A stretch of DNA of 23,951 bases from positions 3,464-27,414 of the forward strand of contig LWDN01000051.1 of NCBI GenBank assembly GCA_002083515.1, given 5' to 3'. Positions 15,766 through 22,566 of the stretch are shown here, piece by piece. The notes under the pieces were generated by a model. The model was not told the origin of the DNA, searched no databases, and saw only the letters and a program-made list of their open reading frames with translations. Numbering within the stretch: position 1 is the stretch's first letter; the number at the start of each line of letters is the position of its first letter. The stretch comes from Proteobacteria bacterium HN_bin10. Its GTDB lineage: Bacteria > Pseudomonadota > Alphaproteobacteria > Caulobacterales > Aquidulcibacteraceae. The translations under genes were made by a program, and so were the position numbers.

Positions 15766-15870
15766 GGCAGTAGGGGAATAAGGAAGTAAGGGTTTAGGGG
15801 CCGCTGCGTTTGGACGCAGCGGCTCTAATCTTATCTACCCTATTGCCCTACTCCCCCACTCCCTTATTCC
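15766..15870. repeat. Long imperfect inverted repeat, purine-rich arm against pyrimidine-rich arm
   Basis: The plus strand runs as a G/A-rich arm (about 15766-15799, with GTAGGGGAATAAGG), a perfect GC-rich core stem (15800-15823), and a C/T-rich arm (15824-15870, with CCCTATTGCCCTACTCC, then CCACTCCCTTATTCCC). The outer arms are reverse complements with scattered mismatches, so a single RNA could fold through most of it. Within the arms GGGAATAAGG- and GTAGGG-type units recur. It looks like a dispersed palindromic element co-opted as the operon's end. Confidence 0.6.
15799..15836 (+). terminator. Intrinsic terminator of the ffh-rplS operon
   Basis: GCCGCTGCGT, loop TTGG, ACGCAGCGGC is a perfect ten-pair stem (15800-15823), followed by the T-rich TCTAATCTTATCT. 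It lies 34 bases after the rplS stop. The tail is interrupted by A and C, so termination may be partial and mtaB, which begins 48 bases later with no obvious promoter, could depend on read-through. Confidence 0.75.
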
Positions 15871-15883
15871 CTTCTTCACCCAA

Positions 15884-17242
15884 ATGAACGCGCCGCTGAA
15901 GCCTCCGCGTGCCGATGTCGAGATTGTGACGCTCGGCTGCCGCCTCAACGCTTACGAAAGCGAATCCATGCGCGCGCTGGCGAGCGAAGCCGCGCTCAGC
16001 AATGCGGTGATAGTCAACACCTGCGCCGTCACCAATGAAGCCGTGCGCCAAGCGCGCCAGACGATCCGCCGCGCCCGGCGCGAGCGGCCGGACGCGGAGA
16101 TCATCGTCACCGGCTGCGCCGCGCAAATCGACCCGCAGAGCTTCGCCGCCATGCCGGAAGTGAGCCGCATTATCGGCAACGCCGAGAAGATGCGCGCGGA
16201 AAGTTTCGGCGGCGACCACGCGCGCGTGAGCGTTTCAGACATCATGTCGGTGCGCGAGACCGCGTCGCATCTGATCGATGGCTTCAGCGAACGCACTCGC
16301 GCCTACGTGCAGATTCAAAACGGCTGCGATCACCGCTGCACGTTCTGCATCATCCCCTATGGCCGCGGCAATTCACGCTCCGCGACAGTGGGAGACGTGG
16401 TCGAGCAAATCCGCCGCCTCGCCGCCAATGGCGTGCCGGAAGTCGTGCTCACCGGCGTCGATCTCACGTCATGGGGCGGCGATCTGCCTGGTCAGCCGCA
16501 ACTGGGCAGCCTCGTGGCGCGCATTCTGAAGCTTGTGCCCGATCTGCCGATGCTGCGCCTCTCTTCGCTCGATGCGATCGAGATGGACGATCAACTCTTC
16601 GAACTCGTCACACAGCATGAGCGCGTCGCGCCCTACCTGCATCTCTCGTTGCAACACGGCGACGACATCATCTTGAAGCGCATGAAGCGCCGCCACTCGC
16701 GTGCGCAAGCGATCGGACTCTGCCAGCGTTTGAAGGACGCGCGCCCGGAGACTGCTCTCGGCGCCGATCTGATCGCCGGCTTCCCGACAGAGACGGATCG
16801 GCACTTCGCCAATCTGCTTTCAATCGTCGACGAGTGCGGCTTGGCCTATGTACACGCTTTTCCCTTCAGCCCGCGCCAAGGCACGCCCGCCGCGCGGATG
16901 CCGCAAGTGGATCGCCGCGTCGTGAAGCAGCGCGCCGCCAAACTGCGTGAAGCCGGCGCCGCCGCGCTTGAACGGCATCTGCGCGCTTGGGTGGGGCGAG
17001 AAGCGACGGCGCTTGTTGAACGCGAGGGCTTTGCGCGGCTGCCGGATTTTACGCCGGTCCAACTCCCCTTCTCCCTTGCGGAGAAGGGGCCGGGGGATGA
17101 GGGGCGCTCCGACAAGCAGGATCCTGATCATTGGCACGCCCCTCACCCCCTACCCCCTCTCCGCAAGGGAGAGGGGGGCGCCCACATTCGCCTCCGCTTC
17201 ACCGCCCATGACGGCCAGCATCTCATCGGCGTCGCCGCATGA
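15884..17242 (+). CDS. mtaB: tRNA t6A37 methylthiotransferase MtaB, with repeat-derived insert
   Basis: MtaB is a radical-SAM enzyme that adds a methylthio group to t6A37 of tRNA, improving decoding of ANN codons. The N-terminal domain cysteines are Cys19 (LGCRLN), Cys47 (VNTCAVT) and Cys78 (TGCAAQ), which bind the auxiliary iron-sulfur cluster. The radical-SAM CxxxCxxC is Cys148/152/155 (GCDHRCTFC). The C-terminal TRAM domain is split: between DFTPVQ and AHIRLRFTAHDG lie about 39 residues (394-432) encoded by a palindromic repeat. The total of 452 residues is longer than usual, consistent with this insert. The reading frame stays open, so a full-length protein is expected. Its stop overlaps the ftsY ATG by four bases. 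Confidence 0.94.
   Translation: MNAPLKPPRADVEIVTLGCRLNAYESESMRALASEAALSNAVIVNTCAVTNEAVRQARQTIRRARRERPDAEIIVTGCAAQIDPQSFAAMPEVSRIIGNAEKMRAESFGGDHARVSVSDIMSVRETASHLIDGFSERTRAYVQIQNGCDHRCTFCIIPYGRGNSRSATVGDVVEQIRRLAANGVPEVVLTGVDLTSWGGDLPGQPQLGSLVARILKLVPDLPMLRLSSLDAIEMDDQLFELVTQHERVAPYLHLSLQHGDDIILKRMKRRHSRAQAIGLCQRLKDARPETALGADLIAGFPTETDRHFANLLSIVDECGLAYVHAFPFSPRQGTPAARMPQVDRRVVKQRAAKLREAGAAALERHLRAWVGREATALVEREGFARLPDFTPVQLPFSLAEKGPGDEGRSDKQDPDHWHAPHPLPPLRKGEGGAHIRLRFTAHDGQHLIGVAA
17063..17180. repeat. Composite palindromic repeat inserted in frame in mtaB
   Basis: Two arms of about 43 bases (17063-17106 and 17137-17180) are inverted copies of one another with few mismatches. They share CTCCCTTGCGGAGA and TGAGGGGCG and flank a 30-base centre. 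Each arm is itself a hairpin: CCCCTTCTCC/GGAGAAGGGG on the left and CCCCTCTCC/GGAGAGGGG on the right. This resembles the dispersed CCCTCTCCC-CTTGCGG-type intergenic palindromes seen in many proteobacteria. Here it lies in coding sequence with its length compatible with the frame, as Rickettsia palindromic elements do. Confidence 0.85.
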
Positions 17243-18201
17243 TCTGGGGTTTGTTCGGCAAGAAAGACAAAACGGGCGAAGCGCAGCCGGAACAGACCAA
17301 GGGCCTGTTCGACGGCCTGCGAAAGTCTTCCAACAAATTGGCTGAAAGCATCGCCTCGGTCTTCACCAAGGAGAAGCTCGACGACGCCGGCATCGCCGAA
17401 CTGGAAGAAATGTTGATCTCGTCCGACATGGGCGCGGCAGCTGCGGCGCGGATCAGCGCGGCCTTGGCCGACCAGCGCTTCACCAAAGAAAACGTCGCTG
17501 CCGAAGCGCGCGAAGCTCTAGCCGGCGAGGTCGCGCGCATTCTCAAGCCGCGCGAGGCGACACTCGATCTCACTGCCGGACCAAAACCGCGCATCGTTCT
17601 GGTCATTGGCGTCAACGGCTCCGGCAAGACCACGACGATAGGCAAACTGGCTAAGAACCTTACGGACGCCGGCGCACGCGTTGTTATCGGCGCGGCGGAC
17701 ACCTTCCGAGCCGCCGCGATCGAGCAGCTCAAGGTCTGGGCCGATCGCTCATGCGCCGCGTTCGTCGCGTCGACCCAGGGCGCAGACGCCGCTGGCGTCG
17801 CGTTCGAGACCGTGAAACGCGCAAAGGAAGACAACGCCGATGTCGCGCTGATCGACACCGCCGGCCGGCTTCAGAACAAATCGGAACTGATGGCCGAGTT
17901 GGCGAAGATCATCCGCGTCATGCGCAAGATCGATGAGGACGCGCCGCACGAAACCCTGCTCGTGCTCGACGCGACTGTCGGCCAGAACGCACTTAGCCAA
18001 GTCGAGAATTTCCGCGCCGTGACGGAGATTACCGGCCTGGTCATGACCAAGCTCGACGGCACCGCCAAAGGCGGCGTGCTGGTCGCCGTAGCCCAACGCC
18101 ACGCCATCCCGATTCACTTTATCGGCGTCGGCGAGAAGGCCGAGGACTTGCAGCCGTTCGACGCGACGAGCTTCAGCCGCGCACTGGTCGGCCTCAACTA
18201 A
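17239..18201 (+). CDS. ftsY: Signal recognition particle receptor FtsY
   Basis: FtsY is the membrane-associated GTPase that receives Ffh-ribosome complexes. The 320 residues contain only a short N-terminal segment (MIWGLFGKKDK), no long acidic A domain as in Escherichia coli, then the N domain (about 25-105) and the G domain. The G motifs are GVNGSGKTTT (124-133), DTFRAAA (154-160), DTAGR (206-210) and TKLDGTAKGG (270-279). The ending PFDATSFSRALVG is standard. The ATG overlaps the mtaB stop (ATGA), so the two are coupled. Its TAA overlaps by four bases the stop of the convergent cyclophilin-like gene. Confidence 0.97.
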   Translation: MIWGLFGKKDKTGEAQPEQTKGLFDGLRKSSNKLAESIASVFTKEKLDDAGIAELEEMLISSDMGAAAAARISAALADQRFTKENVAAEAREALAGEVARILKPREATLDLTAGPKPRIVLVIGVNGSGKTTTIGKLAKNLTDAGARVVIGAADTFRAAAIEQLKVWADRSCAAFVASTQGADAAGVAFETVKRAKEDNADVALIDTAGRLQNKSELMAELAKIIRVMRKIDEDAPHETLLVLDATVGQNALSQVENFRAVTEITGLVMTKLDGTAKGGVLVAVAQRHAIPIHFIGVGEKAEDLQPFDATSFSRALVGLN

Positions 18202-19088
18202 CTCCGCACCCGCACCGGCAATGGTACGTTGCACAGATTGATCCGCCCGATCGGGTCCAGAAACCAGCTCTCGCGCCGGAAGCGCCGGCTCTCGATCACA
18301 TCGCGGAATGTCTGACTATCCGTGCGCAAGGCTTCGAGGTTCACACGTTCGCTGGCAGGCAACTCGGAGCCGAGGCGAACCGAGATGATCGTAGTGCGTT
18401 CCTCAGGCGTTTCGTAAAACCCGAGCGGCCCAGTTCCCCGCGGCATGGTTGAGAGCAGTTCCATGCCCTGAAGCACGCGGCCAACTGTGGCGATGTTGCG
18501 ATCCAGATGCCGCGGCGCATGCCCGATCACCACGTAAAGTTCGGCGCCGCTGCCGCTGTCGGCGGTGTCGCCACGCCCGGCGCCGACCATGCCGTAGCAA
18601 TGCGCCATCCATGTTGTGCGGCCGTTGCTCGCGACCGGAAAACCATGGGCGAAGCCAACTTCGCGCGCGTAAGAGTCCGGATCAGGCAGGCGCGTGATAT
18701 CGACGCCGGCGCGCGGCCGCTCGAATTCCGGCGCCAACGTCGCCGTCGCTTCGCCGAGCGGACGCGGATCGCCCTCGTCGCGTCCCCACTGGACCACGTA
18801 ATTCTCCTGGCTGCGCACGATTTGGGCGCCGTCCCAATAATGCGCGCGCGCCAAAGCCCGAATGTTGGCCGCGTGAAGCGGGGTGTAGTCCGCGGCCAGT
18901 TCAATGATCACCCGCCCGGCCGGCAGCTGCATGTAGAGCAAGTTGCCCTGGTCGACCGCCCGCCAATCCTCGACCGGCGACTGCTCCAGGATTTCACTCA
19001 GCGCCCGGACCGGGGCCGTCTCCGTTGGCGCTTCGGCGCTGGCGCACGCCGCCAAGAACCCGGCCGTCAGAAGCCCCAAAATCCGCAT
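18198..19088 (-). CDS. Cyclophilin-type peptidyl-prolyl isomerase-like lipoprotein
   Basis: This 296-residue protein has a lipoprotein signal (MRILGLLTAGFLAAC, Cys15), so an envelope location is expected. Residues 58-105 match the cyclophilin start (GRVIIELAADYTPLHAANIR, then YWDGAQIVRSQENYVVQWG). The Arg of the catalytic FHR position is kept as IVR. The later GSQFF-type motif is degenerate (GSGAELYVVIG), followed by VGRVLQGMELL. An insertion of about 60 residues separates the halves, and a C-terminal extension of about 70 residues follows. Isomerase activity is therefore uncertain, and a chaperone role is possible. AGGAGG lies upstream of the ATG. It is convergent with ftsY. Confidence 0.85.
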   Translation of the reverse strand: MRILGLLTAGFLAACASAEAPTETAPVRALSEILEQSPVEDWRAVDQGNLLYMQLPAGRVIIELAADYTPLHAANIRALARAHYWDGAQIVRSQENYVVQWGRDEGDPRPLGEATATLAPEFERPRAGVDITRLPDPDSYAREVGFAHGFPVASNGRTTWMAHCYGMVGAGRGDTADSGSGAELYVVIGHAPRHLDRNIATVGRVLQGMELLSTMPRGTGPLGFYETPEERTTIISVRLGSELPASERVNLEALRTDSQTFRDVIESRRFRRESWFLDPIGRINLCNVPLPVRVRS

Positions 19089-19182
19089 CGTCCCCTCCTC
19101 GTCGCACCCCCGGATTTCGCTCCGGACCGCAGTTCAGCGTAAGCCGCTAGTCCGGCGCCCCTCTTTGCGCGTATCTGGAGCC

Positions 19183-19812
19183 ATGACTCAAGAGCTGAGC
19201 GCGCCTCCACCCAGGGTTACCAAGCCGGGCGGGGCCAACCAATTGCTGGTCGATCTGGGGCCGGTTCTGGTCTTCGTGGTCGCCTTCAACGTCCTGCAGC
19301 GCATCGAGGCAACCAAGGAGAACGCGGTCTACATCGCCACCGGCATCTTCATGGCGGCGACGCTGGCCGCCATCGCTTATTGCAAAATCAAGCAGAACCG
19401 TATTCCGCCTGTTCTGATCGTGACCGCCGTTATCGTGCTGGGCTTCGGCACGCTCACGATCCTGTTGCACGATCCGACCTTCATTCAGATCAAGCCGACA
19501 TTCTCGTATCTCTTCTACGTGGCGGCCATACTTGGCTCGCTCGCCATTCGCCAAAACGTCTGGAAGCTCCTGTTCGGCCACGCCTTCAATCTTCCAGATC
19601 GCATCTGGACGATCCTGGCGCTGCGCTGGGCGGGCTTCTTCGTGTTCCAGGCGGTGCTGAACGAAGTGATCCGCAACACGCAGACCTTCGAGTTCTGGCT
19701 GAACTCACGCCCGCTGATTGTGTTTCCGCTGACCATCGCGTTTGCGGTGATCAACACGCCGATCGTGATGAAGCATCAGCGCGAGAACGAGCCAACCGAG
19801 CCGAAATCCTAA
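19183..19812 (+). CDS. yciB: Inner-membrane-spanning protein YciB (intracellular septation protein A)
   Basis: YciB/IspZ is a five-helix membrane protein involved in envelope integrity and division. The 209 residues begin at the ATG giving MTQELSAPPP, with GGAG two bases before it. The family signatures LLVDLGPVLVFVVAFN, FSYLFYVAAILGSLAIRQNV, LFGHAFNLPDRIWTILALRW and the WLNSRP region are all visible. Hydrophobic segments lie near residues 24-40, 48-66, 76-94, 106-122, 145-162 and 178-196. The ORF is open 80 codons further upstream, but that part lacks homology and is antisense to the lipoprotein gene. The ftsY-yciB-ccm neighbourhood is common in alphaproteobacteria. Its stop overlaps convergent ccmG by four bases. 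Confidence 0.93.
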   Translation: MTQELSAPPPRVTKPGGANQLLVDLGPVLVFVVAFNVLQRIEATKENAVYIATGIFMAATLAAIAYCKIKQNRIPPVLIVTAVIVLGFGTLTILLHDPTFIQIKPTFSYLFYVAAILGSLAIRQNVWKLLFGHAFNLPDRIWTILALRWAGFFVFQAVLNEVIRNTQTFEFWLNSRPLIVFPLTIAFAVINTPIVMKHQRENEPTEPKS

Positions 19813-20330
19813 GGCGGCGAGAGCGCCGGTAGAATTTCCTGCTCGATCGCCTCCGCCGTCAGCGGACCGCGATAGGCGGCGCGGACTATTCCGTCGGGTC
19901 CGATCACGAATGTCTCAGGCACGCCGGTGATTCCCAATTCGAGACCGAAGCGGCCCTCGGGATCCATGGCGACGACAGAGAACGGATCGCCCAATTCGGT
20001 GAGAAAAGCCGCAGACGCTTCGCGCCGATCTTTGTAGGCGATGCCGACAATCTCGACGCCGCGCTGGCGCAGCGCCATTAACTGCGGATGCTCGGCGCGG
20101 CAGGGCGTGCACCATGACGCGAACAGATTGATGACGTAGGGCCGACCGCGCATCTCGTCGCTGGTCAGCATTGCGCCGTCGTCCAATCGCGTCAGCGCGT
20201 AGGTCGGCGCGGCGCGCCCCACCAGACCTTCGGTGAAGCGATCGCGCTCGCCCTCGCGGGTCAGCAGGAACGCGCCGACCGCGACCAGAAACGCCAGAGC
20301 GGCCAAGGGCACGAAGGCGATCAGCCTCAT
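19809..20330 (-). CDS. ccmG: Cytochrome c biogenesis thiol:disulfide protein CcmG/DsbE
   Basis: CcmG is a periplasmic membrane-anchored thioredoxin that reduces apocytochrome c cysteines before heme attachment. The 173 residues have an N-terminal anchor (residues 5-23) and a thioredoxin fold with the active site WCTPC at 73-77 (INLFASWCTPCRAEHP) and the cis-proline motif GVPETFVI (Pro138). The ATG overlaps the ccmD stop by four bases. It is the last gene of the minus-strand ccm operon. The remaining maturation genes (ccmE, ccmF, ccmH) are not in the window. Confidence 0.96.
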   Translation of the reverse strand: MRLIAFVPLAALAFLVAVGAFLLTREGERDRFTEGLVGRAAPTYALTRLDDGAMLTSDEMRGRPYVINLFASWCTPCRAEHPQLMALRQRGVEIVGIAYKDRREASAAFLTELGDPFSVVAMDPEGRFGLELGITGVPETFVIGPDGIVRAAYRGPLTAEAIEQEILPALSPP

Positions 20331-20464
20331 TTCAGCTCATCCAGTTCGCGCGCGCGCCGCGCCCATGTGCCCAGGCGCTGCAACACAACGACCGCGAGCA
20401 CTGCAAGCGCGCCGAGCGCGATCGCGTAGGCGGGCCACACATAGTTCCAGCCGCCTTCGATCAT
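20327..20464 (-). CDS. ccmD: Heme exporter protein D, CcmD
   Basis: CcmD is a very small single-pass membrane protein that helps release holo-CcmE from the CcmABC transporter. The 45 residues are MIEGGWNYVWPAYAIA, a hydrophobic helix (about 9-30), and a basic, Arg-rich end (LGTWARRARELDELK); this is the typical CcmD layout. Four-base ATGA overlaps link it to ccmC upstream and ccmG downstream. Position and sequence together make the call firm in spite of the size. Confidence 0.9.
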   Translation of the reverse strand: MIEGGWNYVWPAYAIALGALAVLAVVVLQRLGTWARRARELDELK

Positions 20465-21183
20465 GACTGCGTCCGCCGCAGCGCCGCCGCTTCGACGCGG
20501 CGCCGGTTGATCGCCGAGCGCATGTTCATCAACGTCAACGCGCCGAACAACAGCAGGTAAGCGCCCGCCATGGTGAGGAGCGGGCCCAACATTTGCGGAT
20601 GCACGGCCGCGCCGCCATCGCGCATGATGCTCGCCGGCTGGTGCAGCGTATTCCACCAATCGACGGAAAACTTCACCACCGGCAGATTGATCGCACCAAT
20701 CAGGCAAAGAATTGCCGCCAACCGCGCCGCCTTTTCTTCATCCTCGATCGCCGACCACAAGGCGATGTAGCCGAGATAGGTGACGAACAGGACCAACATC
20801 GAGGTCATGCGCCCATCCCACTCCCACCACGTGCCCCAGGTCGGCGCGCCCCAGAGCGAACCGGTCGCCAGGCATACGCCCGCAAACACGGCGCCAATCG
20901 GCGCCGCCGCGCGCGCGGCGATGTCGGCGAGCACATGGCGCCAGACGAGGCCCACCAAGCTCGCGCCGGCCATGAAGGCATAGACGCCCATCGACCACCA
21001 CGCCGCGGGCACATGCACGTACATGATCCGCGCCGTCTCACCCATCTGGTAGTCGGCCGGAGAGAAGAAGAGCCCCCATGGAACGCCGATGGCGAACAGC
21101 GCCAGCGCGCCGGCAAACAGCACAGGCGCGGCCCACGCCGAAAACGCCATGAACCGCGCGGGATTCGCCAGGAACGCAATCAT
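20461..21183 (-). CDS. ccmC: Heme exporter protein CcmC
   Basis: CcmC is a six-helix inner-membrane protein that presents heme to CcmE on the periplasmic side. The Trp-rich heme-handling motif WGAPTWGTWWEWDGR is at residues 111-125. The two axial histidines are His57 in MYVHVPAAW and His181 in WWNTLHQPAS. I take the ATG at 21183 (240 residues); a TTG at 21198 would add five residues. No clear ribosome-binding site precedes either. It sits 43 bases after ccmB and overlaps ccmD by four bases. Confidence 0.95.
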   Translation of the reverse strand: MIAFLANPARFMAFSAWAAPVLFAGALALFAIGVPWGLFFSPADYQMGETARIMYVHVPAAWWSMGVYAFMAGASLVGLVWRHVLADIAARAAAPIGAVFAGVCLATGSLWGAPTWGTWWEWDGRMTSMLVLFVTYLGYIALWSAIEDEEKAARLAAILCLIGAINLPVVKFSVDWWNTLHQPASIMRDGGAAVHPQMLGPLLTMAGAYLLLFGALTLMNMRSAINRRRVEAAALRRTQS

Positions 21184-21226
21184 CGCAGGCGCAACCAAGC
21201 GCGGTTCGACGGTGAAAGCAATGCGG

Positions 21227-21877
21227 TCATTCGGCGTGCAGCCTGAGTGCTGCGGCCGCGGCGAGGGGCCCGATGGCTGCCGCGCCGAGCGCGCAGCCCG
21301 CCAGAATGCTCATGGCTCCTGCAATGTTCTCGCCGGATGCAACAGCCGCGCCAAAAATGACCGGCGGCGCGAATAGCGGAAGGACGATCAACGCGATCAG
21401 GACACCGCCACGCTTCACGCTGGCGGTCAACGCCGCAACCGCCAAGCCGACGCCAACGAAGGCGGCCGCGCCTAGCGCCAAACTCGCGACGATCAGAGGA
21501 ATGCGCTCCACCGGCGCCTGCAGTGCAAGCGCCGCCGGGGCCCCGGCCAGAGCGATCGGCAGACCCACACCGCACCAAAGCGCGGCGCCTTTGGCGAACA
21601 CGATCCACTCAAGCGGCGCCGGCGCCAACAGCATTTGGTCGAGCCCGCCGTCTTCCAAATCGGCCTGAAACAACCGCTCCAAAACCGAGAGCAGCGCCAG
21701 CGCTGCCGCAATCCAGACCAGCGCGGGTCCCGACTGTTGCAGCAGCGTGCGGTCCGGGCCCATCGCCAGCGGAACCAGCATGGTCGCGCCGAGAAAGTAA
21801 CCCACCGGCGCAAGCGCGCCGCCGCCCGCCCACATAAGCGTAAGGTCGCGCCGGAAGGTGACGGCGAACGCGCTCAA
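21227..21877 (-). CDS. ccmB: Heme exporter protein CcmB
   Basis: CcmB is the six-helix permease partner of CcmA in the CcmABCD ABC complex that drives holo-CcmE release. The 216 residues contain the family stretch FQADLEDGGLDQMLLAPAPL near residue 70-89, and a conserved PLFAPPVIFGAA segment near residue 165-178. Helices fill most of the rest. The ATG overlaps the ccmA stop by four bases, indicating coupled translation. Confidence 0.95.
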   Translation of the reverse strand: MSAFAVTFRRDLTLMWAGGGALAPVGYFLGATMLVPLAMGPDRTLLQQSGPALVWIAAALALLSVLERLFQADLEDGGLDQMLLAPAPLEWIVFAKGAALWCGVGLPIALAGAPAALALQAPVERIPLIVASLALGAAAFVGVGLAVAALTASVKRGGVLIALIVLPLFAPPVIFGAAVASGENIAGAMSILAGCALGAAAIGPLAAAAALRLHAE

Positions 21878-22491
21878 CGCGGCACGCGAACGATTTGCGT
21901 GGGCGCGGGCCCCAGCGCCTCGTGTACCGCCGCCACAACGATGCCCCCCGCGTCCCGTTGCGTTGCGATCATTTGCGCAAGCACAGCTTTGCCGGATTCA
22001 TCGAGCGCCGCAGCGGGCTCATCGAGCAGCCAGATAGGTCGCGGCACAACAAGCAATCGCGCGAGCGCAAGCCTGCGCGCCTGCCCCTGGCTCAGCGTGC
22101 GCAAGGGCAATGCAAGCACTTGTTCAAGACCAAGAGTCTGCGCGATGAAATCTTCCTTTGATGCGCCGCCAAACAAGCCGGACCAGTAACGCAGATGCTC
22201 ACGCACGCTGGTTTCGCGCTTTGCGCCGTTCGCGTGTCCAACAAAATGAAGCGCCAGCGATGGTTCTTCGACGTTCTCGAATGCGATGCGGCCGCCGCTC
22301 GGCTTCAGAAATCCCGCGATCGCGCGCAACAGGCTCGTCTTCCCCGAGCCGTTCGAGCCATGCACTTCGACATATGCGCCCGATGCCGCTGCAAAGCTCA
22401 AGCCTTCGAACAGCGTTCGCCCGCCGCGAGCAAGGCAAAGCCCTTCGACCCGAATGCACGGTTTGTCTTGGAAAGGTCCGCGAGCGCTCAT
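21874..22491 (-). CDS. ccmA: Heme exporter ATP-binding protein CcmA
   Basis: CcmA is the ATPase of the CcmABCD complex. The 205 residues show Walker A GSNGSGKTS (45-53), the ABC signature LSQGQARRLALARL (133-146), Walker B IWLLDEP (153-159) and the switch histidine in AAVHEAL. The short size is typical of CcmA. It is first in the ccm operon. There is no ribosome-binding site before the ATG; together with a promoter -10 that ends 13 bases upstream, this points to a very short leader. Confidence 0.95.
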   Translation of the reverse strand: MSARGPFQDKPCIRVEGLCLARGGRTLFEGLSFAAASGAYVEVHGSNGSGKTSLLRAIAGFLKPSGGRIAFENVEEPSLALHFVGHANGAKRETSVREHLRYWSGLFGGASKEDFIAQTLGLEQVLALPLRTLSQGQARRLALARLLVVPRPIWLLDEPAAALDESGKAVLAQMIATQRDAGGIVVAAVHEALGPAPTQIVRVPR

Positions 22492-22503
22492 AATGCGGCC
22501 CCG

Positions 22504-22532
22504 GTTCTAGAAAGGGTTGCGCATTCCGCCAA
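22504..22532 (-). promoter_or_regulatory. Promoter of the ccmABCDG operon
   Basis: On the minus strand TTGGCGG (22532-22526), 14 bases, then TCTAGAAC (22511-22504) matches TTGACGS-N14-GCTANAWC at 13 of 15 positions, with the same spacing as the ffh promoter. The start would be near 22497, only about six bases before the ccmA ATG. This is a pattern match only. Confidence 0.5.
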
Positions 22533-22566
22533 GGCGCGCTTGGTGGAGCGCGAGGGAGGTGCGGCG

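Noticed and set aside
18943..19182. 80-codon N-terminal extension of YciB
   Set aside because: It is antisense to the start of the cyclophilin-like gene and its promoter region. YciB homology begins just after the ATG at 19183.
22195..22566. Longer N-terminus for the DUF4349-type protein
   Set aside because: This part is antisense to ccmA. The lipoprotein signal and a good ribosome-binding site both point to the ATG at 22567.
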